From: Pelodictyon phaeoclathratiforme BU-1
Lineage (GTDB): Bacteria > Bacteroidota > Chlorobiia > Chlorobiales > Chlorobiaceae
Reading direction: 5' to 3'
Assembly (NCBI RefSeq): GCF_000020645.1
Contig: NC_011060.1
Span: 742,501 to 806,500 of the forward strand
DNA: 64,000 bases
Shown here: in pieces, positions 8,849 to 17,317 of the stretch
Numbering within the stretch: position 1 is the stretch's first letter
Layout of the letters: each line of letters opens with the position of its first letter
Notes under the pieces: model-generated
Database searches by the model: none
Told to the model about the DNA's origin: nothing
What the model saw: the letters and a program-made list of their open reading frames with translations, nothing else
Program-made: the position numbers and the translations under genes

Positions 8849-10969
8849 TCAGTTCTCTTTCTTGTTGAGATAGTACTTGGTTGCATAATCCCGTACCATT
8901 CTGTGTGTATTGTATTCCGGTGCGATTGTTGCAATGGCGCTCCGAATCTTGTTAATCCACTTTTCCGGTATGTTCTGCTCGTTGCGTTCGTAAAATGCCG
9001 GAATGAGCTGTTTTTCCAGAACAGTGTACATTTTCTCCGCATCAAAACTGTCCTGCTCCTCATTGTTTTCAAAGCATTCACCGTTGGCGATGGAAAAGCC
9101 GTTCTCGCCATTATAGGCTTCTGGCCACCAGCCATCAAGGACGCTGAAATTCAGTCCGCCATGCAGAACGGTCTTTTCGCCGGAGGTACCGCTTGCTTCC
9201 ATCGGTCTTACCGGTGTGTTCAGCCATACGTCAACGCCCGAAACCATCCGCTTGGCAACACCGAGGTTATAGTTTTCAAGGAAGATAACCTTGCCGCTGA
9301 ACTGTGGCCTGCGTGAGTGCTGGACGATCTGGCGGATATAGTCCTTTCTTGCATCATCGTGCGGATGAGCTTTTCCTGCAAAAACAATCTGCAGCGGCAT
9401 GGTCGCATGATTGATGATTTTATCAAGGCGGTCAAGGTCTCTGAAAATAAGTGGTGCGCGCTTGTAGGTGGCAAACCTCCTTGCAAAGCCTATGGTCAGC
9501 ACATCGGGAGAAAAGGTGTTTTGTGCTGATCTCAGGGTATCGTATTCGTTCTGGTACGAATTGATGTGCTGGTGAAAAAGCTGGTTTGCCAGATAGCGGT
9601 CAATGAAGTCGATAAGATTGCGTTTCAGGATGTAGCGCAGCGCCCAGAGCTCACTGTCGCTTACCTTCGCCAGAACAGCTTCAGCCGCTTCGCGTGAGAG
9701 AGACATTTCATCAACGCTGACTGCGAATTTCTTCCAGAAGCTGTCGGTATAACCGCATGTCCAGCTACTGGCGTGCACGCCGTTGGTGATATGGCCAATC
9801 GGCACCTCATCAACACTCTTACCGGGATAGAGATGTTGCCACATAACGCGTGAAACCTCTCCGTGCAATTTCGATACACCGTTTGCAGAGCGTGACAGAT
9901 TCAGTGCGAGCACTGTCATGGTGAAGAGGCCATAGATATTGCCTTTGTCTTCAGAACCGAGCATCATCAGATCATCGAAATTAATTCCGATGGCAGAGAG
10001 GTATTTATCGAAAGTGTAGTGCATCATGTCTCTCGAAAAACGGTCATGACCTGCAGGAACCGGCGTGTGCGTGGTGAAGACGCAACGCGAGCGAACCGTT
10101 GCCATGGCCTCTTGCTGTGTCGAGCCCTTTGCAAGTTCCTTGGCGAGCAGTTCGAGCGTCAGAAATGCCGAGTGGCCTTCGTTCATGTGATAGACCGTTG
10201 GCGTGACGCCGAGTTTATCAAGCAGTTTAACGCCGCCGATACCGAGCAGGATTTCCTGATTGATACGCATATTCTGGTCGCCTCCATAAACCCTGCAACA
10301 GATATCACGATAGTGAGGCTCATTGGCAGCAATATTGGTATCAAGCAGGTAAAGTGTTGCCCTGCCTACCTTGAGGCGCCAAGCCTGTGCAAAAACTTCG
10401 CTTTGTGCTATATTGACCGAGATGATCAGATCTTCACCGTTAGCATCGGTGACTTTTTCGATCGGAAGGTTTTCGGCCGACTGCAGGGGATAGTCTTCCA
10501 TCTGCCAGCCATCATGATTGAGGTACTGGCGGAAGTAGCCCTCTTTGTAAAACAGGGTTATGCCGATAAAGCTGATGCCGAGATCACTGGCAGATTTCAG
10601 GTGGTCTCCGGCAAGAACACCAAGACCGCCGGAATAAATTCTGACACTTTCATGGATACCAAACTCAGCGCTGAAGTAGGCAACCGGATCTTTGACCAGT
10701 TCAGGAGCGTTATTTGCTGCCCAGGTGTTCTTGTCGTTCAGGTAGGCAGTATAACGTGCATAGACCTGATCAATTTTGTCGCCGTATTCGAACTGGCAAC
10801 GGGCCTGAAGTTCATCATTGGAGATGTGTCGCAGGAGTTCTACGGGATTGTGATTGTTTCTCTCCCAGAGCAGAGGAGAGAGCTCCTCAAAAAGCTGTTT
10901 TGCTTCTGTATCCCACGACCACCAGAGATTTCTTGAGAGTTTATTAAGCGAGGTTATTTTATTTTGCAT
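8849..10969 (-). CDS. glgP: Alpha-glucan phosphorylase (GT35)
   Basis: This enzyme releases glucose-1-phosphate from glycogen or maltodextrin using PLP. I chose the ATG at 10969 (MQNKITSLNKLSRNLWWSWD), giving 706 residues. That is the short GT35 form seen in many bacteria and archaea and lacks the N-terminal regulatory extension. The PLP-lysine block is EASGTSGEKTVLHGG, then NFSVLDGWWPEAYNG. Other signatures are GGLGVLAGDHLKSASDLG, YHMNEGHSAFLTLE, HTPVPAGHDRF and THITNGVH-like GHITNGVHASSW. An ATG 21 codons upstream is in frame but adds no conserved sequence. Confidence 0.93.
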   Translation of the reverse strand: MQNKITSLNKLSRNLWWSWDTEAKQLFEELSPLLWERNNHNPVELLRHISNDELQARCQFEYGDKIDQVYARYTAYLNDKNTWAANNAPELVKDPVAYFSAEFGIHESVRIYSGGLGVLAGDHLKSASDLGISFIGITLFYKEGYFRQYLNHDGWQMEDYPLQSAENLPIEKVTDANGEDLIISVNIAQSEVFAQAWRLKVGRATLYLLDTNIAANEPHYRDICCRVYGGDQNMRINQEILLGIGGVKLLDKLGVTPTVYHMNEGHSAFLTLELLAKELAKGSTQQEAMATVRSRCVFTTHTPVPAGHDRFSRDMMHYTFDKYLSAIGINFDDLMMLGSEDKGNIYGLFTMTVLALNLSRSANGVSKLHGEVSRVMWQHLYPGKSVDEVPIGHITNGVHASSWTCGYTDSFWKKFAVSVDEMSLSREAAEAVLAKVSDSELWALRYILKRNLIDFIDRYLANQLFHQHINSYQNEYDTLRSAQNTFSPDVLTIGFARRFATYKRAPLIFRDLDRLDKIINHATMPLQIVFAGKAHPHDDARKDYIRQIVQHSRRPQFSGKVIFLENYNLGVAKRMVSGVDVWLNTPVRPMEASGTSGEKTVLHGGLNFSVLDGWWPEAYNGENGFSIANGECFENNEEQDSFDAEKMYTVLEKQLIPAFYERNEQNIPEKWINKIRSAIATIAPEYNTHRMVRDYATKYYLNKKEN

Positions 10970-11105
10970 AATTAACAGGAATGATAATTGCCATGCATAA
11001 GCAGGTTGAAGAAAGGCTGTATATTGTGGCATGTGAACTCATGCCACTTGGTAAATCTATGGCCAATTTACTGTTTTAGAATTAAAAACCGCAAGCCTAA
11101 AAAAA

Positions 11106-11981
11106 TTGATTACAGAGCCCATAAAAATAGCGCATATATCGGACCTTCATATTTTGGGTAAACAGGATCGACGCCAGCTTGACGATCTTGATCGACTGTT
11201 TGCTCATTTCAATATTTCAGGATTCGATCATCTGGTCATTACCGGCGATCTAAGCAACAGTTCCAACCCGGAAGAGTGGCGTATTGTCAAGGAAAAACTG
11301 GAGAGCCATGGTTTGTATCACTGGGATAAGACGACAGTTATTGCCGGCAATCACGATTTGATCAATCTGGAAGAGGAGATGCGATTTTATAACGCATTGA
11401 ACCCCCTTCCGCTGCTCAGAAAAAAGGCTTTTGATCGCAAGATGGCTGCGTTTTGCACTTTTTTTCAGGAGCTGATATCCGGTGAAGAGCATGGAGAGAG
11501 GGCATTTCCTTTTGTCAAAATCATCAACTACCCATCGGTAAGGATCGCTTTTGTTGCACTTAATTCCGTTTACCCCTGGTATCCTGCCGATAATCCGCTT
11601 GGAGCCAGAGGCGTCATCAGTGCAGGGCAGTTACGCGCCCTGAGTGCACAAAGTACTCTTGCCTCTCTGAAAGAGTGTTTCGTGATCGGGTTATGCCATC
11701 ATGCTTACCGGGTATATGGAACGGATTCCCTGATCGACCAGGCTTTCGACTGGACCATGGAGCTGAAAAATCGGGAAGAGTTTCTTGCCCTTATGCAGAC
11801 CATGCAGGCAAAACTGGTGCTCCATGGCCATTTTCACCGTTTTCAATCCTATGTGGTCAACGGAATAACTTTCATCAACGGAGGCAGTTTCCGTTACACT
11901 CCGCAGCGCTACAGTGAACTGCTTATTGCCGGGCAGGGAGAGTTCAGCCAGAAATTTATCAATTTTGGCCTCTCCGGATAA
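11106..11981 (+). CDS. Calcineurin-like metallophosphoesterase
   Basis: A 291-residue single-domain phosphoesterase. The five metal-ligand blocks appear in order: ISDLHILG, VITGDLSNS, VIAGNHDL, GLCHHAY and LHGHFHRF. The start is a TTG at 11106 with no ATG upstream in frame. That gives MITEPIKIAHISDLH, placing the first motif at the expected distance. The substrate cannot be told; related proteins act on cyclic nucleotides, UDP-diacylglucosamine or nucleic acids. It is divergent from glgP, from which it is separated by about 135 AT-rich bases. Confidence 0.85.
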   Translation: MITEPIKIAHISDLHILGKQDRRQLDDLDRLFAHFNISGFDHLVITGDLSNSSNPEEWRIVKEKLESHGLYHWDKTTVIAGNHDLINLEEEMRFYNALNPLPLLRKKAFDRKMAAFCTFFQELISGEEHGERAFPFVKIINYPSVRIAFVALNSVYPWYPADNPLGARGVISAGQLRALSAQSTLASLKECFVIGLCHHAYRVYGTDSLIDQAFDWTMELKNREEFLALMQTMQAKLVLHGHFHRFQSYVVNGITFINGGSFRYTPQRYSELLIAGQGEFSQKFINFGLSG

Positions 11982-12017
11982 GCCGCCGCCCGGCTCTTGT
12001 ACCTGTTTCTTGATGAG

Positions 12018-12503
12018 TTATTCGTTTCCCTCTGCAGCGATGTTGTTCTGCTTCATGTACTCAAGGATTCTTGCGGCATGATCGCAATCTTCCTGGTTGA
12101 GCTGCTTGAAGATGTTCGCAGCAGGTGAACTCGTGGGGCTGTCAAGAAATTGCTGGAAATGGGATTCTCCAGCCGCCAGTTCAAGATCATGCGCCGTATG
12201 CAATGCCATCTCTCTTGAGGGTGGCTGCTCTTTATAGCTGCTGATCAGTTTTGAAATTCTTGTGTTGGAGTCAACAAGAGATTGCAGGTCTTTGGCCAAC
12301 AGGTTTTCAGGAAAGAACTCTTTTTGCTGGGGTTGCTTTTTCTCTTGCTGGAGCAGCGATGCGTGACCTCTCTCCTCCATTGCAAGATCCCACCAGAAAT
12401 CCTCATCCTCCGCAAAAGAGTCATGAAAAAGGGTGTAGAGCGTTGCAAGGTTCAGTTCAAGTTTTATCGACTCGTCGAGATGTTTATGGAGTGTTTCGGG
12501 CAT
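12018..12503 (-). CDS. Ferritin-like / rubrerythrin-related di-iron protein
   Basis: A 161-residue, all-helical sequence. The first helix has ESIKLELNLATLY. The second has DLAMEERGHASLLQQ, an E-x-x-H pattern typical of di-iron four-helix bundles. The third region has DLELAAGESHFQQF, and the last helix has EDCDHAARILEYM. This is consistent with a ferritin-like fold in which Glu and His residues hold two irons. There is no rubredoxin-type CxxC tail, so it is not a full rubrerythrin. A role in iron storage or peroxide removal is inferred, not shown. Confidence 0.65.
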   Translation of the reverse strand: MPETLHKHLDESIKLELNLATLYTLFHDSFAEDEDFWWDLAMEERGHASLLQQEKKQPQQKEFFPENLLAKDLQSLVDSNTRISKLISSYKEQPPSREMALHTAHDLELAAGESHFQQFLDSPTSSPAANIFKQLNQEDCDHAARILEYMKQNNIAAEGNE

Positions 12504-12523
12504 GGCGAATAGCTGTTTGGTGA

Positions 12524-12545
12524 ACGCCTCGTTTGACGGAGGCGT
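12524..12545. terminator. Stem-loop between carB and the ferritin-like gene
   Basis: A 7-bp perfect stem (ACGCCTC / GAGGCGT) with an 8-base loop lies between the carB stop and the ferritin-like gene start. There is no uridine run on either side, so it may be a weak terminator or an mRNA-processing hairpin. Confidence 0.35.
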
Positions 12546-12566
12546 ATAATGCTCTTGAGGCTCCCT

Positions 12567-14423
12567 CTATTTGTTGCGGTAGGAGGCATACTCCTGAAGA
12601 CTTTTGACCCCGAATTCCTGATGGCGTATGCAGTCGATTGCCTGTACCGACGCTTCTGCGGCTTCGATGGTGGTCACAAAGGGTACATTGTTCAGCACTG
12701 ATGCGGCTCCAATGGCCTCTTCATCATGCAGCGCTTTTTCACCTCTCGGGGTATTGATGACAAAATTGATCTTGCCGTGTTTGATAATATCGAAGATGTT
12801 TGGCCTGCCCTCTTCGCCGACCTTGAAGACCTTTTTACATTCAATGCCGTTTTTGGTCAGGAAGCTGTGTGTTCCCTCTGTGGCAATCAGGTCGAAGTCC
12901 ATGCGGTAAAGTGACTGGGCAATAGCAAGAATGCGCGGGTTTTTATCCTGGTCATTGACGCTGATGAAGACCGCTCCCGAAAGTGGCAGATGCATGTTTG
13001 CAGCCTGATATGCCTTGGCAAAGGCTTCCGGAAACTCGTCGGCAAGGCTCATGGCTTCACCGGTAGAGCGCATTTCAGGGCCCAGATAGACCCCTGACTT
13101 GACAAACTTGGAGAACGGGAAGACCGGTTCCTTGATTGCGAGGTGTTTCATTCCGAGCTCATCGCAATCTTTCAGATCATACTCCTGGCGCAGGTCGCTG
13201 AGCTTTTCTCCAAGCATGACGCGCGTAGCAATTTTAACAACAGGAATTGCAGTTGCCTTGCCGACAAACGGCACCGTTCTGCTTGCTCTTGGATTGACCT
13301 CAATGACATAGACGCTCTCATTCTGCACCGCATACTGAATGTTCATCAGTCCAACGACCTTAAGGTTTGCTGCCAATGTGCGGGTATAGGCCTTCATGGT
13401 GGCGATGGCCTTTGGACTGATATTGTAATAGGGCAGAATGGATGTTGAGTCGCCGCTGTGAATACCGGCAGCTTCAACGTGTTGCATGATGCCGCTGATG
13501 ACGCAATCTGTGCTGTCGGCAATGGCATCAATATCGAACTCAACGGCAGTTTCAAGAAAGCGGTCGATCAGGAGGGGATATTTTTCGGTAATGAAAAGAG
13601 CCTGATCGATATACTCTTTCAGTGAGTCGTCACTGTAGACGATTTTCATCGCCCGCCCGCCGAGAACGTAACTTGGCCTGACAAGGGCAGGGTAGCCGAT
13701 TCGCCGGGTAATCTCCTTGGCCTCTTCGAGATTTATGGCCGTTCCGTATTCGGGATGGGGGATAGCAAGTTCTTCAAGAAGGGCTCCGAATTTTTTGCGG
13801 TCTTCGGCCAGGTCAATCCCTTTTGAGGAGGTACCGAGAATGGTTACGCCAGCCTCATGCAGTTTTTCTGAAAGTTTCAGCGGTGTCTGGCCTCCAAAGC
13901 TTACAATAACGCCGAGCGGTTTTTCATGCTCAATAATGCGGATGGTGTCCTCAAAGGTGAGTGGCTCAAAGTAGAGTTTATCGGCTATATCGTAATCGGT
14001 AGAAACGGTTTCAGGGTTGCAGTTAACCATAATGGTTTCGTAGCCAGCCTCCCTCAGGGCAAAGACCGCCTGCACACAACAGTAGTCAAACTCAATGCCC
14101 TGTCCGATCCGGTTAGGGCCACCGCCAAGGATAATCACCTTTTTCCGGTCAGAGGAGACCGACTCATTCTCCTCCTCATAGGTCGAATAGTGGTAAGGGG
14201 TTTTTGCATCGAATTCTGCTGCGCAGGTGTCGACAGTCTTGAAGACAGATTCAACACCGTAATGTTTTCTGAGCGCTCGTATGGAGGGTTCGGGAGTATT
14301 GAAAATGGTGGCAAGCTGAAAATCGGAAAACCCGTTCTGCTTGGCTTTCAGAAGCCACTCTTTCGGGAATTTCCTGGAAAGGTCAATAACCTCCTGTGTC
14401 AGGACGGAAGCTTGAATGGTCAT
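12567..14423 (-). CDS. carB: Carbamoyl-phosphate synthase large subunit, C-terminal section
   Basis: 618 residues from the ATG at 14423 (MTIQASVLTQE). The protein begins inside the oligomerisation domain (FSDFQLATIFN). It then carries the second ATP-grasp half: VIILGGGPNRIGQGIEFDYCC, MVNCNPETVSTDYD, YPALVRPSYVLGGRAM and IEVNPRASRTVPFVGKATA. The C-terminal allosteric MGS-like domain ends the protein (LIATEGTHSFL, NFVINTPRGE). The first ATP-grasp half, which uses bicarbonate, is absent and nothing resembling it lies upstream. In most bacteria both halves are one protein of about 1070 residues. A few lineages encode them separately, so this is most likely a natural split rather than a broken gene, since all motifs are intact. 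Confidence 0.92.
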   Translation of the reverse strand: MTIQASVLTQEVIDLSRKFPKEWLLKAKQNGFSDFQLATIFNTPEPSIRALRKHYGVESVFKTVDTCAAEFDAKTPYHYSTYEEENESVSSDRKKVIILGGGPNRIGQGIEFDYCCVQAVFALREAGYETIMVNCNPETVSTDYDIADKLYFEPLTFEDTIRIIEHEKPLGVIVSFGGQTPLKLSEKLHEAGVTILGTSSKGIDLAEDRKKFGALLEELAIPHPEYGTAINLEEAKEITRRIGYPALVRPSYVLGGRAMKIVYSDDSLKEYIDQALFITEKYPLLIDRFLETAVEFDIDAIADSTDCVISGIMQHVEAAGIHSGDSTSILPYYNISPKAIATMKAYTRTLAANLKVVGLMNIQYAVQNESVYVIEVNPRASRTVPFVGKATAIPVVKIATRVMLGEKLSDLRQEYDLKDCDELGMKHLAIKEPVFPFSKFVKSGVYLGPEMRSTGEAMSLADEFPEAFAKAYQAANMHLPLSGAVFISVNDQDKNPRILAIAQSLYRMDFDLIATEGTHSFLTKNGIECKKVFKVGEEGRPNIFDIIKHGKINFVINTPRGEKALHDEEAIGAASVLNNVPFVTTIEAAEASVQAIDCIRHQEFGVKSLQEYASYRNK

Positions 14424-14654
14424 GCAATCTTGATCAGGTTTAAGATGCCTCAGCACAGAGCTGGATAAAGGTAACAATTTGCCTCTTGGGAATAGAAAAG
14501 CCGATGCATTATACAAAAATGCTCATGCTTCTCAAAGTACCCGATTGCGCCTCTCTCTTCTTCTTTTTTTGCCCAATGAAAATGGTTAGGGATTTTTTTA
14601 CATTGCTGATTCTTCCTCTCTTATTCGTTTTGAAAAAAGGTGTAATAAAGAAGC

Positions 14655-15914
14655 ATGGATAAAAAGAATTTCGATACTATTGATGCCGCTCTTGAAGATA
14701 TTCGTCAGGGAAAACTGGTCATTGTTATTGATGATGAGGATCGTGAGGATGAGGGCGATTTTATTGGCGCTGCCGACAAGGTGACCAATGAAATGGTAAA
14801 TTTTATCACGAGGGAGGCGCGGGGGCTGCTCTGCGTTGCTGTCACCATGGATCGCGCCAAAGAGCTGCAGCTTGATCCGATGGTTCAGAGAAATACCTCC
14901 CAGCATGAGACCAATTTTACGGTCTCCGTTGATGCGATTGCCGAGGGGGTAACTACTGGTATTTCCGTTTATGACAGGGCAATGACCATCAAAATGCTTG
15001 GCGATCTCTCTTCGACGGCGGATGATTTTTCCCGTCCTGGCCACATATTTCCGCTTCGGGCGATGGATGGGGGTGTTCTTCGGCGTGTGGGGCATACGGA
15101 AGCCGCAGTCGATCTTGCCCGTCTGGCGGGTTGCAGTCCGACAGGATTGCTCTGCGAAATTCTGAACGATGACGGCAGTATGGCCCGGCTTCCACAACTG
15201 ATCAAGCTGAAGGCGAAATTTGGTTTGAAGCTGATCACCATCAAGGAGCTGGTTGCCTATCAGATGCAACGGAATAAACTGGTGCAACGGGCAGTCGAAT
15301 CAAGATTGCCGACTATATACGGGGAGTTCAGACTGATTGCCTATGAATCGTTTACTGACCAGCATAACCATATGGCTTTTGTGAAGGGTGATGTAACCAC
15401 TGACGAGCCGGTTCTTGTCAGGGTTCACTCGCAGTGTGCTACCGGCGATACCTTTGCCTCACTTCGCTGTGATTGTGGCAACCAGCTTGCTTCTGCGCTC
15501 ACCATGATAGAAAAAGAGGGGCGCGGGGTGTTGATCTACCTCATGCAGGAGGGTCGTGGTATTGGACTGATCAATAAACTGAAAGCCTATAATCTTCAGG
15601 ATCAAGGGTATGATACGGTTGAGGCCAATGAAAAGCTTGGTTTCAAAGCCGATCTGCGTGATTATGGTATTGGTGCACAGATTCTCAAGGATCTTGGTGT
15701 CCGCAAAATGAAGCTGATGACCAACAATCCAAAAAAAGTGGTTGGTCTTGAAGGGTACGGTCTGGAAATCGTTGAGCGCGTCCCGCTTGAGATGGCCTCA
15801 AACCCGATGAATCAGTTCTATCTGGACACAAAACGTGACAAGTTGGGCCACATGATCGGCTGTTCCTTCGGCCCCGAAAATTTTCATATAGAAAAAACAG
15901 CAACGAAACCGTAA
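14655..15914 (+). CDS. ribBA: Bifunctional 3,4-dihydroxy-2-butanone-4-phosphate synthase / GTP cyclohydrolase II
   Basis: 419 residues catalysing the two entry reactions of riboflavin synthesis. The N-terminal RibB half (about 1-205) shows [27 protein letters not shown], the TGISVYDRA region, [10 protein letters not shown] and [13 protein letters not shown]. The RibA half (about 210-415) shows [21 protein letters not shown], with the three zinc cysteines, then [19 protein letters not shown] near the end is the usual GTP-site block. It is followed 29 bases later by glyA on the same strand, probably co-transcribed. Confidence 0.97.
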
Positions 15915-15943
15915 ACTTCCGTCAGGAAAAGGAATAAGAGACG

Positions 15944-17260
15944 ATGGATACCGACATCCTTCAAAAACAGGATAGTGAGCTTTTTGAGGCAATTGCCAAA
16001 GAGACCGGCCGTCAGACAGAGACGCTTGAACTGATTGCTTCCGAAAATTTCACCAGTCGTGCGGTCATGCAGGCTTGTGGTTCAGTGATGACCAATAAAT
16101 ATGCAGAAGGCTATCCCGGCAAACGCTATTATGGCGGTTGTGAATTTGTTGATATAGCCGAAAACCTTGCGCGTGACCGGGCGAAAAAGCTTTTTGGCTG
16201 TGATTATGTCAATGTGCAGCCTCATTCAGGCTCAAGCGCCAATATGGCGGTTCTTTTTTCGGTACTGAAACCCGGTGACCGCATCATGGGACTTGATTTG
16301 TCACACGGAGGCCACCTGACTCATGGCAGTTCTGTCAATTTTTCCGGACAGATGTACGAGGCACACTCCTATGGTGTCGATCGCGAGACAGGCTGTATTG
16401 ATATGAACAAGGTTGAAGAACTTGCCCTGCAGGTTCGTCCGAAACTGATTATCTGTGGTGCAAGCGCCTATTCACAGGGCTTTGATGTAAAGGCCTTCAG
16501 GGTAATTGCCGATAAGGTCGGAGCCTTTTTGATGGCTGATATCGCTCATCCTGCAGGGCTCATTGCTGCCGGTTTACTGGGCAACCCTTTACCACATTGT
16601 CATTTTGTGACCACCACGACCCACAAGACTCTTCGTGGACCTCGTGGAGGCATGATCATGATGGGTTCCGACTTCGAAAACCCGATGGGCATTACCATCA
16701 AGACGAAAACGGGTTCACGGCTGAAAATGATGTCTGAGGTTATGGATGCTGAAGTGATGCCGGGTATTCAGGGAGGTCCGCTGATGCATATTATTGCCGG
16801 CAAAGCCGTTGCTTTCGGCGAGGCACTGCAGCCTGCATTCCGTGACTATGCTGCCCAGGTCATAAAAAATGCTGCAGCAATGGCTGAAAAATTTACAGAG
16901 CTTGGTTACAAAATTGTCAGTGGCGGAACCAAAAACCATCTTATGCTGCTTGACTTGCGCAGCAAGAACGTTACCGGCAAGGTTGCCGAAAACCTGCTGC
17001 ATTCGGCTGGCATAACCGTCAACAAGAACATGGTGCCTTTTGACGATAAGTCGCCCTTTGTCACGAGCGGTATCCGCGTCGGTACCCCTGCCATGACAAC
17101 AAGAGGCATGAATGAAGCCGACAGCGTCCTTATTGCCGAGCTTATCGACAGGGTCATCACCTCTGCCGAAAAGCCTGATGTTGCCGACCTCTGTCGCAGT
17201 GTCCGGGAGGAGATCAAGGCGCTTTGCCTGCGTAACCCCATTGACGGATACACGGTATAG
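15944..17260 (+). CDS. glyA: Serine hydroxymethyltransferase
   Basis: 438 residues. A PLP enzyme that interconverts serine and glycine and charges tetrahydrofolate with a one-carbon unit. Signatures are ETLELIASENFTS, NKYAEGYPGKRYYGGCE, NVQPHSGSSANMAV and DIAHPAGLIAAG. The PLP-binding Lys228 is in TTTTHKTLRGPRGG. Later come GGPLMHIIAGKAVAFGEAL and GIRVGTPAMTTRG. Start ATG at 15944 is preceded by AGGAATAAGAGACG. Confidence 0.97.
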   Translation: MDTDILQKQDSELFEAIAKETGRQTETLELIASENFTSRAVMQACGSVMTNKYAEGYPGKRYYGGCEFVDIAENLARDRAKKLFGCDYVNVQPHSGSSANMAVLFSVLKPGDRIMGLDLSHGGHLTHGSSVNFSGQMYEAHSYGVDRETGCIDMNKVEELALQVRPKLIICGASAYSQGFDVKAFRVIADKVGAFLMADIAHPAGLIAAGLLGNPLPHCHFVTTTTHKTLRGPRGGMIMMGSDFENPMGITIKTKTGSRLKMMSEVMDAEVMPGIQGGPLMHIIAGKAVAFGEALQPAFRDYAAQVIKNAAAMAEKFTELGYKIVSGGTKNHLMLLDLRSKNVTGKVAENLLHSAGITVNKNMVPFDDKSPFVTSGIRVGTPAMTTRGMNEADSVLIAELIDRVITSAEKPDVADLCRSVREEIKALCLRNPIDGYTV

Positions 17261-17274
17261 TCATTTTCCTGACC

Positions 17275-17302
17275 CACCCTGCATCTGCAATGGTGCAGGG
17301 TG
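17275..17302. terminator. Stem-loop between convergent glyA and dnaG
   Basis: A 9-bp perfect stem (CACCCTGCA / TGCAGGGTG) with a 10-base loop sits in the 57-base gap between the convergent stop codons. Neither side has a strong T-run, so it may be a weak bidirectional terminator. Confidence 0.5.
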
Positions 17303-17317
17303 AAACGGGCAAAGGGT

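Noticed and set aside
10019..10936. 305-codon plus-strand frame inside glgP
   Set aside because: Antisense shadow of glgP; the phosphorylase motifs are on the minus strand.
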